Of a DNA stretch of 35,578 nucleotides, positions 1 through 7,965 are shown one piece after another. The translations under genes were made by a program, and so were the position numbers. Source of the DNA: an uncultured PS1 clade bacterium (GTDB taxonomy: Bacteria > Pseudomonadota > Alphaproteobacteria > MED-G09); the NCBI GenBank assembly GCA_902609025.1, contig CACLQD010000009.1, positions 1-35,578 of the forward strand, in the 5' to 3' direction. The notes beneath the pieces were generated by a model. That model searched no databases and was not told the origin of the DNA. It worked only from the letters and a program-made list of their open reading frames with translations. Each line of letters opens with the position of its first letter. Position 1 is the first letter of the stretch.

Positions 1-2
1 GA

Positions 3-830
3 GTAGGAAGTGGCGGCACTATAACTGGAGTTGGTAGATATCTAAGAAAAGTTTCTCCGCAAACAATTATTGTTGCTGCTGATCCGATAGGATCAGTAAT
101 TAAAGATGCTGTTACGACAGGGTCTTATAAGTATGAGGGAGGATCATGGTTTGTAGAGGGGATTGGAGAAGATTTTATTCCTAATAATTGCGATCTCGAA
201 GTTATAGATGATGCTATAAGTGTTTCTGATAAAGAAGCTTTTGAAGCAATACATATATTGTTAAAAAAGGAAGGTATTTTAGCTGGTTCTTCAGCAGGGA
301 CATTATTTGCAGGGGCCATTAAATGGTGCAAAAATCAAAAAGAAGAAAAAAGAGTAGTTACTTTAATATGCGATACTGGCAATAAATACTTATCTAAGGC
401 TTATAATGAAAAGTGGTTAATTCATAACGATCTAATAATAAAAGATCCTCAAGGAGATCTTCAGGATGTAATTGCTTTTCGAGCAGATAAAAATCAAATA
501 ATTTATGTAAAACCGGAAGATACTCTTGCTACAGCTTTTAATAGGATGAATAATTCAGATATTTCTCAGTTACCAATATTAGATGAAGAAAAATTGGTTG
601 GCATGATTACAGAAAACGATATTTTAAATCATTGTACAAATAGCAAAGGGTTTGAAAAGAAAGTATCAGAATGTATGCAAAAAAATTATGTATCTCTTCA
701 AATTAATTCTTCTTTAGAGGATTTAATTGAATTATTAAAAGAAAACAATATCGCTATTATTTTAAAAGAAGAAAAATTTGTTGGTATTATTACTAGAATT
801 GATCTGCTTGCATATTTGAAAAGGAATTAG
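3..830 (+). CDS. Cystathionine beta-synthase, 5'-truncated by window edge
   Basis: PLP enzyme condensing serine (or O-acetylserine) with homocysteine to cystathionine, the first step of reverse transsulfuration. The gene is open from the window edge, so its start and catalytic lysine lie outside. The visible 275 residues begin with the phosphate-binding loop GSGGTITG (fragment residues 2-9) and contain the fold-type II loop AGSSAGT (about 94-100). They end in two CBS domains (about 165-210 and 222-275) with the repeated pattern of a regulatory module; in animal CBS this region binds SAM. The tandem CBS domains separate it from plain cysteine synthase. The next gene, cystathionine gamma-lyase, starts 4 bp after the stop, so the two form an operon. 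Its ribosome site (AAGGA) lies in the last codons of this gene. A cysteine synthase-like activity cannot be excluded. Confidence 0.88.
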   Translation, partial: VGSGGTITGVGRYLRKVSPQTIIVAADPIGSVIKDAVTTGSYKYEGGSWFVEGIGEDFIPNNCDLEVIDDAISVSDKEAFEAIHILLKKEGILAGSSAGTLFAGAIKWCKNQKEEKRVVTLICDTGNKYLSKAYNEKWLIHNDLIIKDPQGDLQDVIAFRADKNQIIYVKPEDTLATAFNRMNNSDISQLPILDEEKLVGMITENDILNHCTNSKGFEKKVSECMQKNYVSLQINSSLEDLIELLKENNIAIILKEEKFVGIITRIDLLAYLKRN

Positions 831-834
831 ATAT

Positions 835-1995
835 ATGAGTAAAAATAAAAAAGGTTTTGAAACTCGTTCAATTCACTCTGGTCAGTCAAGTGATCCATCG
901 ACTGGAGCCGTTATGACTCCAATTTACGCTACATCGACTTATGAGCAAGAGGGCCCTGGAGAGCATAAGGGCTATGAATATTCTCGAAGCTCAAACCCAA
1001 CAAGAAAAGCTTTAGAGGAGTGTATTGCAGACCTTGAGAATGGTGGATCTGGTCATGCTTTTGCCTCAGGAATGGCTGCAACATCAACTATTATTGATCT
1101 TTTAGACTCAGGTGATCATATAGTTGCGTGTGATGATTTATATGGTGGGACTTATAGGTTATTTGAGAATGTAAAAAAAAGGACTTCGGGAATCCAATGT
1201 GATTTTGTGGATTTTTCAGATCCAAAAAATATTGAAAATGCCATAAATGAAAAAACAAAAATGATTTGGTTGGAGACACCAACTAACCCTCTTTTAAAGG
1301 TGATAGACTTGGGAACGATAACAGATTTAATTAAAGATAGAGATATAATTGCAGTTTGTGATAATACTTTTTGCTCTCCATGGGTTCAAAAACCGCTAAA
1401 TCAGGGATTTGATATAGTTATGCATTCGGCAACAAAATATATTGGAGGTCATTCAGATGTAGTTGCAGGAATAGCTGTTATCTCAAAAGAAAGATCTGAC
1501 TTATCAGAAAGGATTGATTATTTATTAAATGCCAGCGGAGCAATTACTGGTCCATTTGACAGCTTTCTTCTTTTGAGAAGTTTAAAAACTTTATCTGTAA
1601 GAATGGAAAGACATTGTGAAAATGCTATGCTGGCTGCAGAATTTTTACAAGAAAACTTCACTAATTATGAAATAATTTATCCTGGTCTCAAGAGTCATAA
1701 GAATCACGATATTGCAAAAAAACAAATGAATATGTTTGGAGGAATGCTGTCTATTATAACTGATGGAAATATAGACAATGTAAGAGAAATACTTAATAAA
1801 TTTGAAGTTTTTACTCTTGCTGAGAGTTTAGGCGGAGTTGAAAGTTTAGTAAGTCATCCGGCAACAATGACTCATGCCTCAATCCCGAAAGAAAAAAGAG
1901 AAGAGTTGGGAATAAAGGATGGCCTTATTAGGTTATCTATAGGACTTGAAACTATAGATGATATTCTCTCTGATCTTAAAAATGCATTGAGTTAA
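835..1995 (+). CDS. Cystathionine gamma-lyase (Cys/Met metabolism PLP enzyme)
   Basis: A 386-residue fold-type I PLP enzyme, full length for the Cys/Met-metabolism family. Visible landmarks are YSRSSNPT (about 49-56), the substrate/PLP region ASGMAA (77-82), LETPTNP (146-152), the PLP aspartate in CDNTF, and Schiff-base lysine K201 in SATKYIGGHSD. The C-terminus has the SLGGVESLVSHPATMTH signature. Cystathionine gamma-synthase, gamma-lyase and MccB-type enzymes share these motifs. I favour gamma-lyase because the gene sits 4 bp behind a cystathionine beta-synthase, together making cysteine from homocysteine. It is a paralogue of metY at 7966. The start codon is preceded by AAGGA inside the upstream gene. 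Specificity is inferred from context rather than residue diagnosis. Confidence 0.85.
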   Translation: MSKNKKGFETRSIHSGQSSDPSTGAVMTPIYATSTYEQEGPGEHKGYEYSRSSNPTRKALEECIADLENGGSGHAFASGMAATSTIIDLLDSGDHIVACDDLYGGTYRLFENVKKRTSGIQCDFVDFSDPKNIENAINEKTKMIWLETPTNPLLKVIDLGTITDLIKDRDIIAVCDNTFCSPWVQKPLNQGFDIVMHSATKYIGGHSDVVAGIAVISKERSDLSERIDYLLNASGAITGPFDSFLLLRSLKTLSVRMERHCENAMLAAEFLQENFTNYEIIYPGLKSHKNHDIAKKQMNMFGGMLSIITDGNIDNVREILNKFEVFTLAESLGGVESLVSHPATMTHASIPKEKREELGIKDGLIRLSIGLETIDDILSDLKNALS

Positions 1996-2011
1996 AAATA
2001 AAAAGAATAAA

Positions 2012-3949
2012 ATGTCAGAAATACTTTGGGAGCCAAAAAAAAGTAATATTAAAGATTCAAATATGTTTTCTTTATATGAAAAAGCTTTTCAAAAGAAATT
2101 ATCAAATACTGAAGCATTTAGTTATGATCTTTTGCATAAATGGTCGATAGATAATATTGAAGAATTCTGGAATTTAGTTTGGGATGACGCAAACATTATT
2201 GGCACCAAAGGAAAAAGCATAATTAGTGACTATAATGATTTAATTAAAAGTAAATTCTTTCCAAAAGGTCACTTAAATTTCGCAGAAAACTTACTAGTTG
2301 GTGAAGATTATAGAGAGGCCATAATATTTTATGGTGAGGGAAAAGAAAAAAAGTCTCTTTCTTTAAAAGAATTAAAATTAAAAGTTGAAGTTCTAGCAAT
2401 ATGGTTAGTTAAAAATGGCGTAAAGAAAGGTGATAGAGTTGCTGTTTTAGCAACAAATTCACCAGAAACTATTATTTCAATGCTGGCAACAGCTGCAGTA
2501 GGAGCTATTTTCACATCATGCTCTCCAGATTTTGGAGAGGAAGGAATTATTGACCGGTTTGGACAGTGTAATCCAAAAATTTTTATAACTACAGATGGCT
2601 ATATTTATGGTGGAAAAAAATATGATATTAGAGATAAAGCTAATAATATTTCTAATAGGATTTCATCCATCGAAAAAACAATAAATATTAGATATATTGA
2701 TGAAACAAACATTAAATATAATAATGATTGGCATGAAATATTATCAGAAGAAAATAATGACAAATTTGAATTTGTAAAAGTTTCTTTTAATGATCCTCTA
2801 TACATTCTTTATTCAAGTGGCACCACTGGCAAACCAAAATGCATAGTTCATTCTGCCGGAGGAACATTAATACAGCATATTAAAGAGCATAAATATCATT
2901 GTGATATGAAAGAAAATGATCGCATTATGTACTTTACTACTTGTGGCTGGATGATGTGGAATTGGATGGTTACTGCTTTGGCGTCAAAAGTAACCTTAGT
3001 TTTATATGAGGGCTCACCAATATTTCCTAATCCATTAATTCTTTTCGAAATTGCTGAAAAAGAAAGATTAAGTTTTTTTGGAGCATCGGCAAAGTATATA
3101 GACAGCCTAAATAAAATAAAAATAAAACCAAATGAGAAGCATAGCTTTAAGAATCTTCGTGTCTTTGCCTCAACTGGATCACCCTTAGCTCCCAAAAGTT
3201 ATGATTGGGTTTATTCAAATGTAAAAAAAGATATACAACTTTCGTCAATATCTGGTGGAACAGATATTGTAGCATGTTTTGTTCATGGTAATCCTTGTTT
3301 GCCAGTCAAGAGAGGCGAAATACAGTGCTCATCACTTGGTATGGATGTCCAATCATGGAGTGATAATGGCGATAGACTTTTTAATAAACCAGGCGAACTT
3401 GTATGTGTAAATTCCTTTCCTTCAATTCCATTGGGATTTTGGAATGATGCGAAAGATAAGAGATTTAAAAAAGCATATTTTGAAAAATATAATAATATTT
3501 GGCATCATGGAGATTTTGTTATTGAGACCGATAGAAATAGTTTTATTGTCGAGGGAAGGTCAGATGCAACATTAAATCCTGGTGGAATTAGGATTGGAAC
3601 AGCAGAGATTTATAGACAAGTTGAGTCTTTAATTGAAGTAAAAGAGGCTCTTGCAATTGGGCAAGAATGGAAAAATGATCAAAGAATAATTCTTTTTTTA
3701 ATTATGCAAGAAAATATAGAGCTTGATGATGAATTAAGAGATAAAATTAAAATCGCTATTAGAAATGGTGCGAGCCCAAGGCATGTGCCCGCTAAGATTT
3801 TTAAGGTTAATGACTTTCCAAGAACCAGATCAGGAAAAATTTCTGAACTAGCAGTTAGAAATATAATACATAAAAAAGAATTAAAAAATGTTGAAGCTCT
3901 TATGAATCCTGAAATTCTTGATATTTATAGAGATATTGAGGGTTTATAA
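2012..3949 (+). CDS. Acetoacetyl-CoA synthetase
   Basis: An ANL-superfamily adenylating ligase of 645 residues, the usual length for acetoacetate-CoA ligase. It activates acetoacetate (or a similar 3-keto acid) with ATP and CoA. It has an N-terminal ACAS-type segment with FPKGHLNFAENLL (83-95), the P-loop SSGTTGKPK (268-276), the family-typical TTCGWMMWNW stretch, the GDF motif near residue 500, and the C-terminal catalytic lysine K609 in RSGKISE. The GWMMWN segment is characteristic of acetoacetyl-CoA rather than acetyl-CoA synthetase. It starts 16 bp after the lyase gene on the same strand with a weak upstream purine run, so cotranscription is possible. It ends 8 bp before a convergent monooxygenase gene. 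Thiolase (15099-16286) could take its product to acetyl-CoA. Confidence 0.93.
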   Translation: MSEILWEPKKSNIKDSNMFSLYEKAFQKKLSNTEAFSYDLLHKWSIDNIEEFWNLVWDDANIIGTKGKSIISDYNDLIKSKFFPKGHLNFAENLLVGEDYREAIIFYGEGKEKKSLSLKELKLKVEVLAIWLVKNGVKKGDRVAVLATNSPETIISMLATAAVGAIFTSCSPDFGEEGIIDRFGQCNPKIFITTDGYIYGGKKYDIRDKANNISNRISSIEKTINIRYIDETNIKYNNDWHEILSEENNDKFEFVKVSFNDPLYILYSSGTTGKPKCIVHSAGGTLIQHIKEHKYHCDMKENDRIMYFTTCGWMMWNWMVTALASKVTLVLYEGSPIFPNPLILFEIAEKERLSFFGASAKYIDSLNKIKIKPNEKHSFKNLRVFASTGSPLAPKSYDWVYSNVKKDIQLSSISGGTDIVACFVHGNPCLPVKRGEIQCSSLGMDVQSWSDNGDRLFNKPGELVCVNSFPSIPLGFWNDAKDKRFKKAYFEKYNNIWHHGDFVIETDRNSFIVEGRSDATLNPGGIRIGTAEIYRQVESLIEVKEALAIGQEWKNDQRIILFLIMQENIELDDELRDKIKIAIRNGASPRHVPAKIFKVNDFPRTRSGKISELAVRNIIHKKELKNVEALMNPEILDIYRDIEGL

Positions 3950-3957
3950 AATTAATC

Positions 3958-5502
3958 TTAATTATTACTTTTAAGATTATCATTGAAATCTGAATAATTA
4001 GGCCTAGCCATCATCCAGTGATATTCGATACCATATCCTGGATAATTATTTATTATCTTTCCTTCTTCTGTTTTATACCAACTTCCACAACTTCCAGCCC
4101 ATACAGTTTCAGATAATTTATTTTGAATTTTTTTATTGTATGCCTGCATCGCATCATCCTTAATATCGATGTATTCAAGACTATTTTTCTTCATATAATT
4201 AAGACATTTCATAATGAATAGAATTTGGGATTCAATCATATAAATTATAGAAACATGTCCAGTATTTGTATTTGGACCATAGCATATAAAGAAATTAGGA
4301 AAATAAGGAACCATTACTCCTCTATAGGCTTCAGCTCCGCTTTTCCAGGCGTCATCTAGAATTTTTCCACCCAATCCTGTAATTTTTACTGGGGATATAA
4401 AAATATTTGTATCAAAGCCTGTACCGTATATGATGACATCAACCTCATGTTCACGACCATCTTTTGTGTGAATTTTATTTTTTGATATTTTTTCTATTAA
4501 TGATGTTTCTAGGCTTACATTATCTTTACATAATGCAGGAAAATAATCGTTTGTAGGGATAATTCTCTTACACCCAATTGGATAATCAGGGATTAGTTTT
4601 TCTTTAAATGATTCATCCTGAATTTGTTCATCAATTAACATTAATGCACCTGCTGTATAAACTCTTTCGAAATCAAATAATTTAAACCTAGTCAAAATTG
4701 CAGAAATTGCTTTCTCAATGAATTTTGTAAAAAAGTTATGTTTTTGATAAAATGCTAGGTAGTTTCTTTCTTGAATGAAATACCAATAAAATCTGTACAT
4801 TCTTGCGTAAAGGGGAACATATCTTAGGCAAAATCTTTCAAATGAGTTATATAATCTATCAGGTTTAGGAGTTATCCAATTTGGGCTTCTCTGAAAAATC
4901 GTCATTTTTGAAACAGAATCTGCTATTTTTGGTATGAAGCCAATTGCGCTTGGTCCATTTCCAATAACAGCAACTCTCTTACTAGTAAGATCATAGCTAT
5001 GATCCCACTCGGCGCTATGAAAGCTATGTCCACTGAATGTTTCAATTCCAGGAATTTCAGGCCATTTAGGCTTATTTAGCTGTCCAAGTCCACTTATTAG
5101 CGATCGAGATTTATATCTCTCTCCTGACCTTAAAAAGGTTTCCCATAAATTCTCTTTTTCGTTGTATCGTGATTCAAGAACTTCACTGTTAAACTTTATA
5201 AAAGGACGAATTTTAAGTTTATCAGTTATATTTTCAAGATAATCTAAAATTTCGTACTGTTCAGGATATGTTTTTGTCCAATCAGGATTCATAGCAAAAG
5301 AAAAAGAATAAAAATGAGAAGGTACATCGCAGCAAAGTCCAGGATAAGTATTTTCTCTCCAAGTGCCTCCAACACCCTCACTTTTTTCTAATATAAGAAA
5401 TGATGAATTTTTATTACGTAAAAGATTGTATGCAGATCCTAGGCCTGAGATTCCTGCTCCAAGGATTATTACATCATAGATTTCCGTTGAATTACTATCC
5501 AT
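3958..5502 (-). CDS. Flavin monooxygenase, Baeyer-Villiger type
   Basis: A 514-residue FAD/NADPH monooxygenase. Two Rossmann motifs are visible, GAGISG at 15-20 (FAD) and GNGPSAIG at 181-188 (NADPH). Between them residues 156-167 (FSGHSFHSAEWD) match the Baeyer-Villiger fingerprint FxGxxxHxxxW(P/D) exactly. The GGTWRENTYPG segment (45-55) is also typical of type I BVMOs. Such enzymes insert an oxygen next to a ketone carbonyl, giving an ester or lactone. The gene diverges from the zinc alcohol dehydrogenase with 55 bp between starts, and an esterase-like gene follows that dehydrogenase. The start has no Shine-Dalgarno sequence and may be leaderless (see promoter entry). N-oxidation or S-oxidation remains possible; the natural substrate is unknown. 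Confidence 0.85.
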   Translation of the reverse strand: MDSNSTEIYDVIILGAGISGLGSAYNLLRNKNSSFLILEKSEGVGGTWRENTYPGLCCDVPSHFYSFSFAMNPDWTKTYPEQYEILDYLENITDKLKIRPFIKFNSEVLESRYNEKENLWETFLRSGERYKSRSLISGLGQLNKPKWPEIPGIETFSGHSFHSAEWDHSYDLTSKRVAVIGNGPSAIGFIPKIADSVSKMTIFQRSPNWITPKPDRLYNSFERFCLRYVPLYARMYRFYWYFIQERNYLAFYQKHNFFTKFIEKAISAILTRFKLFDFERVYTAGALMLIDEQIQDESFKEKLIPDYPIGCKRIIPTNDYFPALCKDNVSLETSLIEKISKNKIHTKDGREHEVDVIIYGTGFDTNIFISPVKITGLGGKILDDAWKSGAEAYRGVMVPYFPNFFICYGPNTNTGHVSIIYMIESQILFIMKCLNYMKKNSLEYIDIKDDAMQAYNKKIQNKLSETVWAGSCGSWYKTEEGKIINNYPGYGIEYHWMMARPNYSDFNDNLKSNN

Positions 5503-5508
5503 TAGGAA

Positions 5509-5536
5509 ATGTTATACTTATAGTGTATCTTTTCAA
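5509..5536 (-). promoter_or_regulatory. Putative leaderless promoter of the BVMO gene
   Basis: Reading the minus strand, TTGAAA (5536-5531) is followed by 16 bp, then TAACAT (5514-5509), then 6 bp, then the BVMO ATG. That spacing would start transcription at or next to the A of the ATG. No Shine-Dalgarno sequence is present. On the plus strand the same bases include TATACT (5513-5518), a possible -10 for the divergent alcohol dehydrogenase, so the two promoters would overlap. Confidence 0.4.
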
Positions 5537-5557
5537 GCAAATTATGAGAGGAAAATA

Positions 5558-6502
5558 ATGCTAGCTATTAATTATTCTAAAGGAAAAATTAATAAATTAG
5601 ATGTATCGAAGCCAAAAGGTGAAGGCGTATTAGTTAATATAAGTACATGCGGAATATGTGGTACAGACATGCATCTTCTACACTCAGGCATGCACCTTCC
5701 TCATATTGCAGGCCATGAAATATCTGGTTTTCTGCAAGATGGAACCCCTGTAGCCATTGAGCCATTAAATTATTGTGGTTCATGTGCTGAATGTAAGCAA
5801 GGAAAGTATAATTTATGTTCCTCTGAAGAATTTGATATTCTAGGAGCAACTACAGATGGAGGAATGACAGAAAAAATGTTAGTTCCCGATCATTGTCTTG
5901 TAGCATTAGATAAAAATATGGACTTAAAAAATTCTTCATTGGTTGAACCTATTGCTGTAGCTGTCCATGGATACAAAATTACTAATACCAACTCTGAGCA
6001 TAGAGTAGCGGTTGTTGGAGGAGGATCAATAGGTCAATGTGCAGTTGTCACTGCTTATTGGATGGGTTGTGAGGTAGATCTTTTTGCTAGATACGACCAT
6101 CAAAAAGAAGCAGCAGAAATTTGGGGTGCAAATGAACCCAAGGGTGAATACGACAGAGTTGTGGATACAGTAGGTAATCCAGATGCACTCGCAAAATGTG
6201 TTGAATTATTGAAACCAGGTGGAAAAGTTATTGGTTTGGCTGCTGGATGGGAAGACATAATTTTGCCAGGTTTAGGAATATTAAATAAAGAAGGAAGTTT
6301 TTACACTTCAAGAATTTATGATGCCAGTGGGGATAATGGAAGAGATATAGATAATGCAGCAAGAATCTTATTTGAAAATCCAGAATTCGGAAATAAGGTT
6401 ATCACACATAGATTTCCTCTTGATTCTGCTGAAGAGGCATTTAAAGTTGCAGATAATCGAAAGTCAGGATCAATTAAAGTTGTTTTTGATATTAATGTTT
6501 AA
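5558..6502 (+). CDS. Zinc-dependent alcohol dehydrogenase (MDR family)
   Basis: A 314-residue medium-chain dehydrogenase, somewhat shorter than the usual 340-380. Catalytic zinc ligands are C34 in GICGTD and H53-E54 in AGHE. The structural zinc loop has C73, C76, C79 and C87. The nucleotide-binding VVGGGSIG motif follows near residue 150. It should oxidise a secondary alcohol or polyol to a ketone with NAD(P). The ribosome site AGAGGA lies 6 bp before the ATG. It diverges from the BVMO gene and is followed 11 bp later by an esterase-fold gene on the same strand. Together these suggest ketone production followed by Baeyer-Villiger oxidation and ester hydrolysis. The substrate cannot be read from sequence. 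Confidence 0.85.
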   Translation: MLAINYSKGKINKLDVSKPKGEGVLVNISTCGICGTDMHLLHSGMHLPHIAGHEISGFLQDGTPVAIEPLNYCGSCAECKQGKYNLCSSEEFDILGATTDGGMTEKMLVPDHCLVALDKNMDLKNSSLVEPIAVAVHGYKITNTNSEHRVAVVGGGSIGQCAVVTAYWMGCEVDLFARYDHQKEAAEIWGANEPKGEYDRVVDTVGNPDALAKCVELLKPGGKVIGLAAGWEDIILPGLGILNKEGSFYTSRIYDASGDNGRDIDNAARILFENPEFGNKVITHRFPLDSAEEAFKVADNRKSGSIKVVFDINV

Positions 6503-6513
6503 AGTGAAATAAA

Positions 6514-7803
6514 TTGTATAAAGAAAAAATTTCTAACTATCTAAATAAAGGTTCAAGTTCTGAAAAACTAGGATTTGATAAAAAGAAACTATCATATATT
6601 CCTAAATATTTTTCTTCATATTTAAAACAAGAAAGAATCCCTAATTTTGTATGTTTGGTATCAAGATTTGGAGAAGTTGCACATTATTCACATCAAGGTT
6701 TTAAAAATATAGAAACTAAAAAAGAAATAGATGATGAAACTATATTTAGAATTTACTCTATGACAAAACCAATAACTTCTGTGGCGATTATGATGCTTTA
6801 TGAAAGAGGTTTAATCAGACTTGAACATGAACTTTATCGCTATTTACCTGAGTTTAAAAATATAGAGGTGTGGGAGTCTGGCGATATTAATAATTATAAA
6901 ACTAGACCCCTGGATAATCCAATATTAATAAGTGATTTATTAACTCATACAGCAGGTTTTACTTATGACTTTATGTTGGGACATCCAGCAATAGGCTTAT
7001 ATAAAAAAAACGGTCTTCATGATTATAAAAATATAGAAACGCAGGAAGAAATGAATTTAGATGAATTTTGTAACAAGCTATCAACTCTTCCATTATTATT
7101 TGAGCCTGGAGAAAAGTGGCATTATTCATGTTCTATTGATGTATTAGGTAGAGTTATTGAGGTTGTCTCAGGAATGTCCTTAGGTGATTTTTTTAAAGAG
7201 AATATTTTTAAACCTTTAGAGATGGAGGATACTGGCTTTTATGTTGAGAATGACAGACTTGAAAGATTTTCAGATTGTTATCAGACTATGCTTGGAAGCA
7301 AAAAAAAGAAGATGACCCTTAGTCATATTGCTGGAAAAGATGAATTTTCCGAAAATAGAAATTTTTTGTCCGGAGGAGGAGGTCTTTGTTCAACAATTTC
7401 AGATTATGCTAATTTTTGCCAAATGCTTTTGGATAAAGGTATTTTTAAAGGAAATAGAATTTTAAGTCCTACAACTGTTAATTTTATGACCCAAAACCAT
7501 CTTCCTAACAACAATACTCTTCAAGATATGGGTGATAGTAGTTTTTCTGAAACAAGATTTGATGGTGCAGGCTTTGGTTTAGGTTTTTCAGTCATAATTG
7601 ATCAAATCCGCTCAGGTATTCCAGCTAGTTTAGGAAGTTTTTCATGGGGTGGAATGGCAAGCACCTTTTTTTGGATTGATCCAAAAGAGGAATTATTTTC
7701 TATACTGCTTACTCAATTAATCCCCTCTGGAAGATATCCTCTCCGCCCTCAAGCTCAAACATTAGTTTATGCAGCTATAAATAGCCTAAATAAAAAAAGC
7801 TAG
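6514..7803 (+). CDS. Serine hydrolase, beta-lactamase/EstB-type esterase
   Basis: A 429-residue class C beta-lactamase-fold protein. The nucleophile motif is SMTK (S82, K85), the Tyr motif is YSC at 204-206, where true class C lactamases have YxN, and the third motif is WGG at 378-380 in place of KTG. The change from KTG to WGG and the WIDP segment after it are typical of EstB-like esterases rather than antibiotic lactamases. No signal peptide is visible, so it is probably cytoplasmic. The start is a TTG: an in-frame stop lies just upstream and the first internal ATG comes after the catalytic serine. It follows the alcohol dehydrogenase by 11 bp and may hydrolyse esters made by the divergent BVMO. 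A hairpin follows the stop. Confidence 0.82.
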   Translation: MYKEKISNYLNKGSSSEKLGFDKKKLSYIPKYFSSYLKQERIPNFVCLVSRFGEVAHYSHQGFKNIETKKEIDDETIFRIYSMTKPITSVAIMMLYERGLIRLEHELYRYLPEFKNIEVWESGDINNYKTRPLDNPILISDLLTHTAGFTYDFMLGHPAIGLYKKNGLHDYKNIETQEEMNLDEFCNKLSTLPLLFEPGEKWHYSCSIDVLGRVIEVVSGMSLGDFFKENIFKPLEMEDTGFYVENDRLERFSDCYQTMLGSKKKKMTLSHIAGKDEFSENRNFLSGGGGLCSTISDYANFCQMLLDKGIFKGNRILSPTTVNFMTQNHLPNNNTLQDMGDSSFSETRFDGAGFGLGFSVIIDQIRSGIPASLGSFSWGGMASTFFWIDPKEELFSILLTQLIPSGRYPLRPQAQTLVYAAINSLNKKS

Positions 7804-7810
7804 ACAATAA

Positions 7811-7830
7811 AAACTTACAGATGTAAGTTT
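7811..7830 (+). terminator. Hairpin after esterase gene, possible weak terminator
   Basis: A perfect 8-bp stem AAACTTAC/GTAAGTTT with an AGAT loop sits 7 bp after the esterase stop. The trailing T run is short (TTTCATTAT), so termination may be weak. The same bases could carry part of the metY promoter (TAGACA at 7801-7806, 17 bp, TAAGTT at 7824-7829), although the -10 match is poor. Confidence 0.4.
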
Positions 7831-7851
7831 CATTATCCGTATTTTACGGAA

Positions 7852-7911
7852 TGTGGTGATTTGAGCCAGTCGGCTTGCGGCCACATAAAAGAAATCGCTA
7901 AAAAAGGCTGG
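7852..7911 (+). ncRNA. SAM-II riboswitch upstream of metY
   Basis: The arrangement matches the SAM-II aptamer class. P1 is TGTGG (7852-7856) paired with CCACA (7881-7885). GATTT (7858-7862) can pair with AAATC (7892-7896). The conserved CTTGC (7874-7878) and GCTAAAAAAGG (7897-7907) are present. A pseudoknot forms between AGCC (7864-7867) and GGCT (7906-7909). SAM-II elements repress sulfur amino-acid genes when SAM is abundant, and the gene downstream is metY, as expected. A 6-bp hairpin TCCGTA/TACGGA (7836-7850) sits directly before P1. The expression platform is described separately. Confidence 0.88.
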
Positions 7912-7949
7912 GAGAGACCCGGTAGATGCCGGGTTTTTTTGTCTCCCAG
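7908..7949 (+). terminator. Riboswitch expression platform: terminator nested in a longer stem
   Basis: The inner hairpin ACCCGG (7917-7922) / CCGGGT (7929-7934) is followed by a run of Ts to 7940, an intrinsic terminator 26 bp before the metY ATG. An outer 8-bp stem CTGGGAGA (7908-7915) / TCTCCCAG (7942-7949) encloses both the hairpin and the U tract. Its first two bases are also the last two of the SAM-II pseudoknot strand, so the structures compete. The bases CTCC (7943-7946) could alternatively pair with GGAG in the metY ribosome site (7955-7958). Confidence 0.7.
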
Positions 7950-7965
7950 ATAATGGAGGTAAAAC

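Noticed and set aside
2896-3195. 99-codon open frame on the minus strand inside acetoacetyl-CoA synthetase
   Set aside because: It is a shadow of the confirmed gene, with no ribosome site and no recognisable protein features. Other opposite-strand frames inside nrdA, thiolase and fadJ were dropped for the same reason.
6514-7803. Antibiotic-resistance beta-lactamase
   Set aside because: KTG is replaced by WGG, YxN by YSC, and no signal peptide is visible, so an esterase-like hydrolase is more likely.
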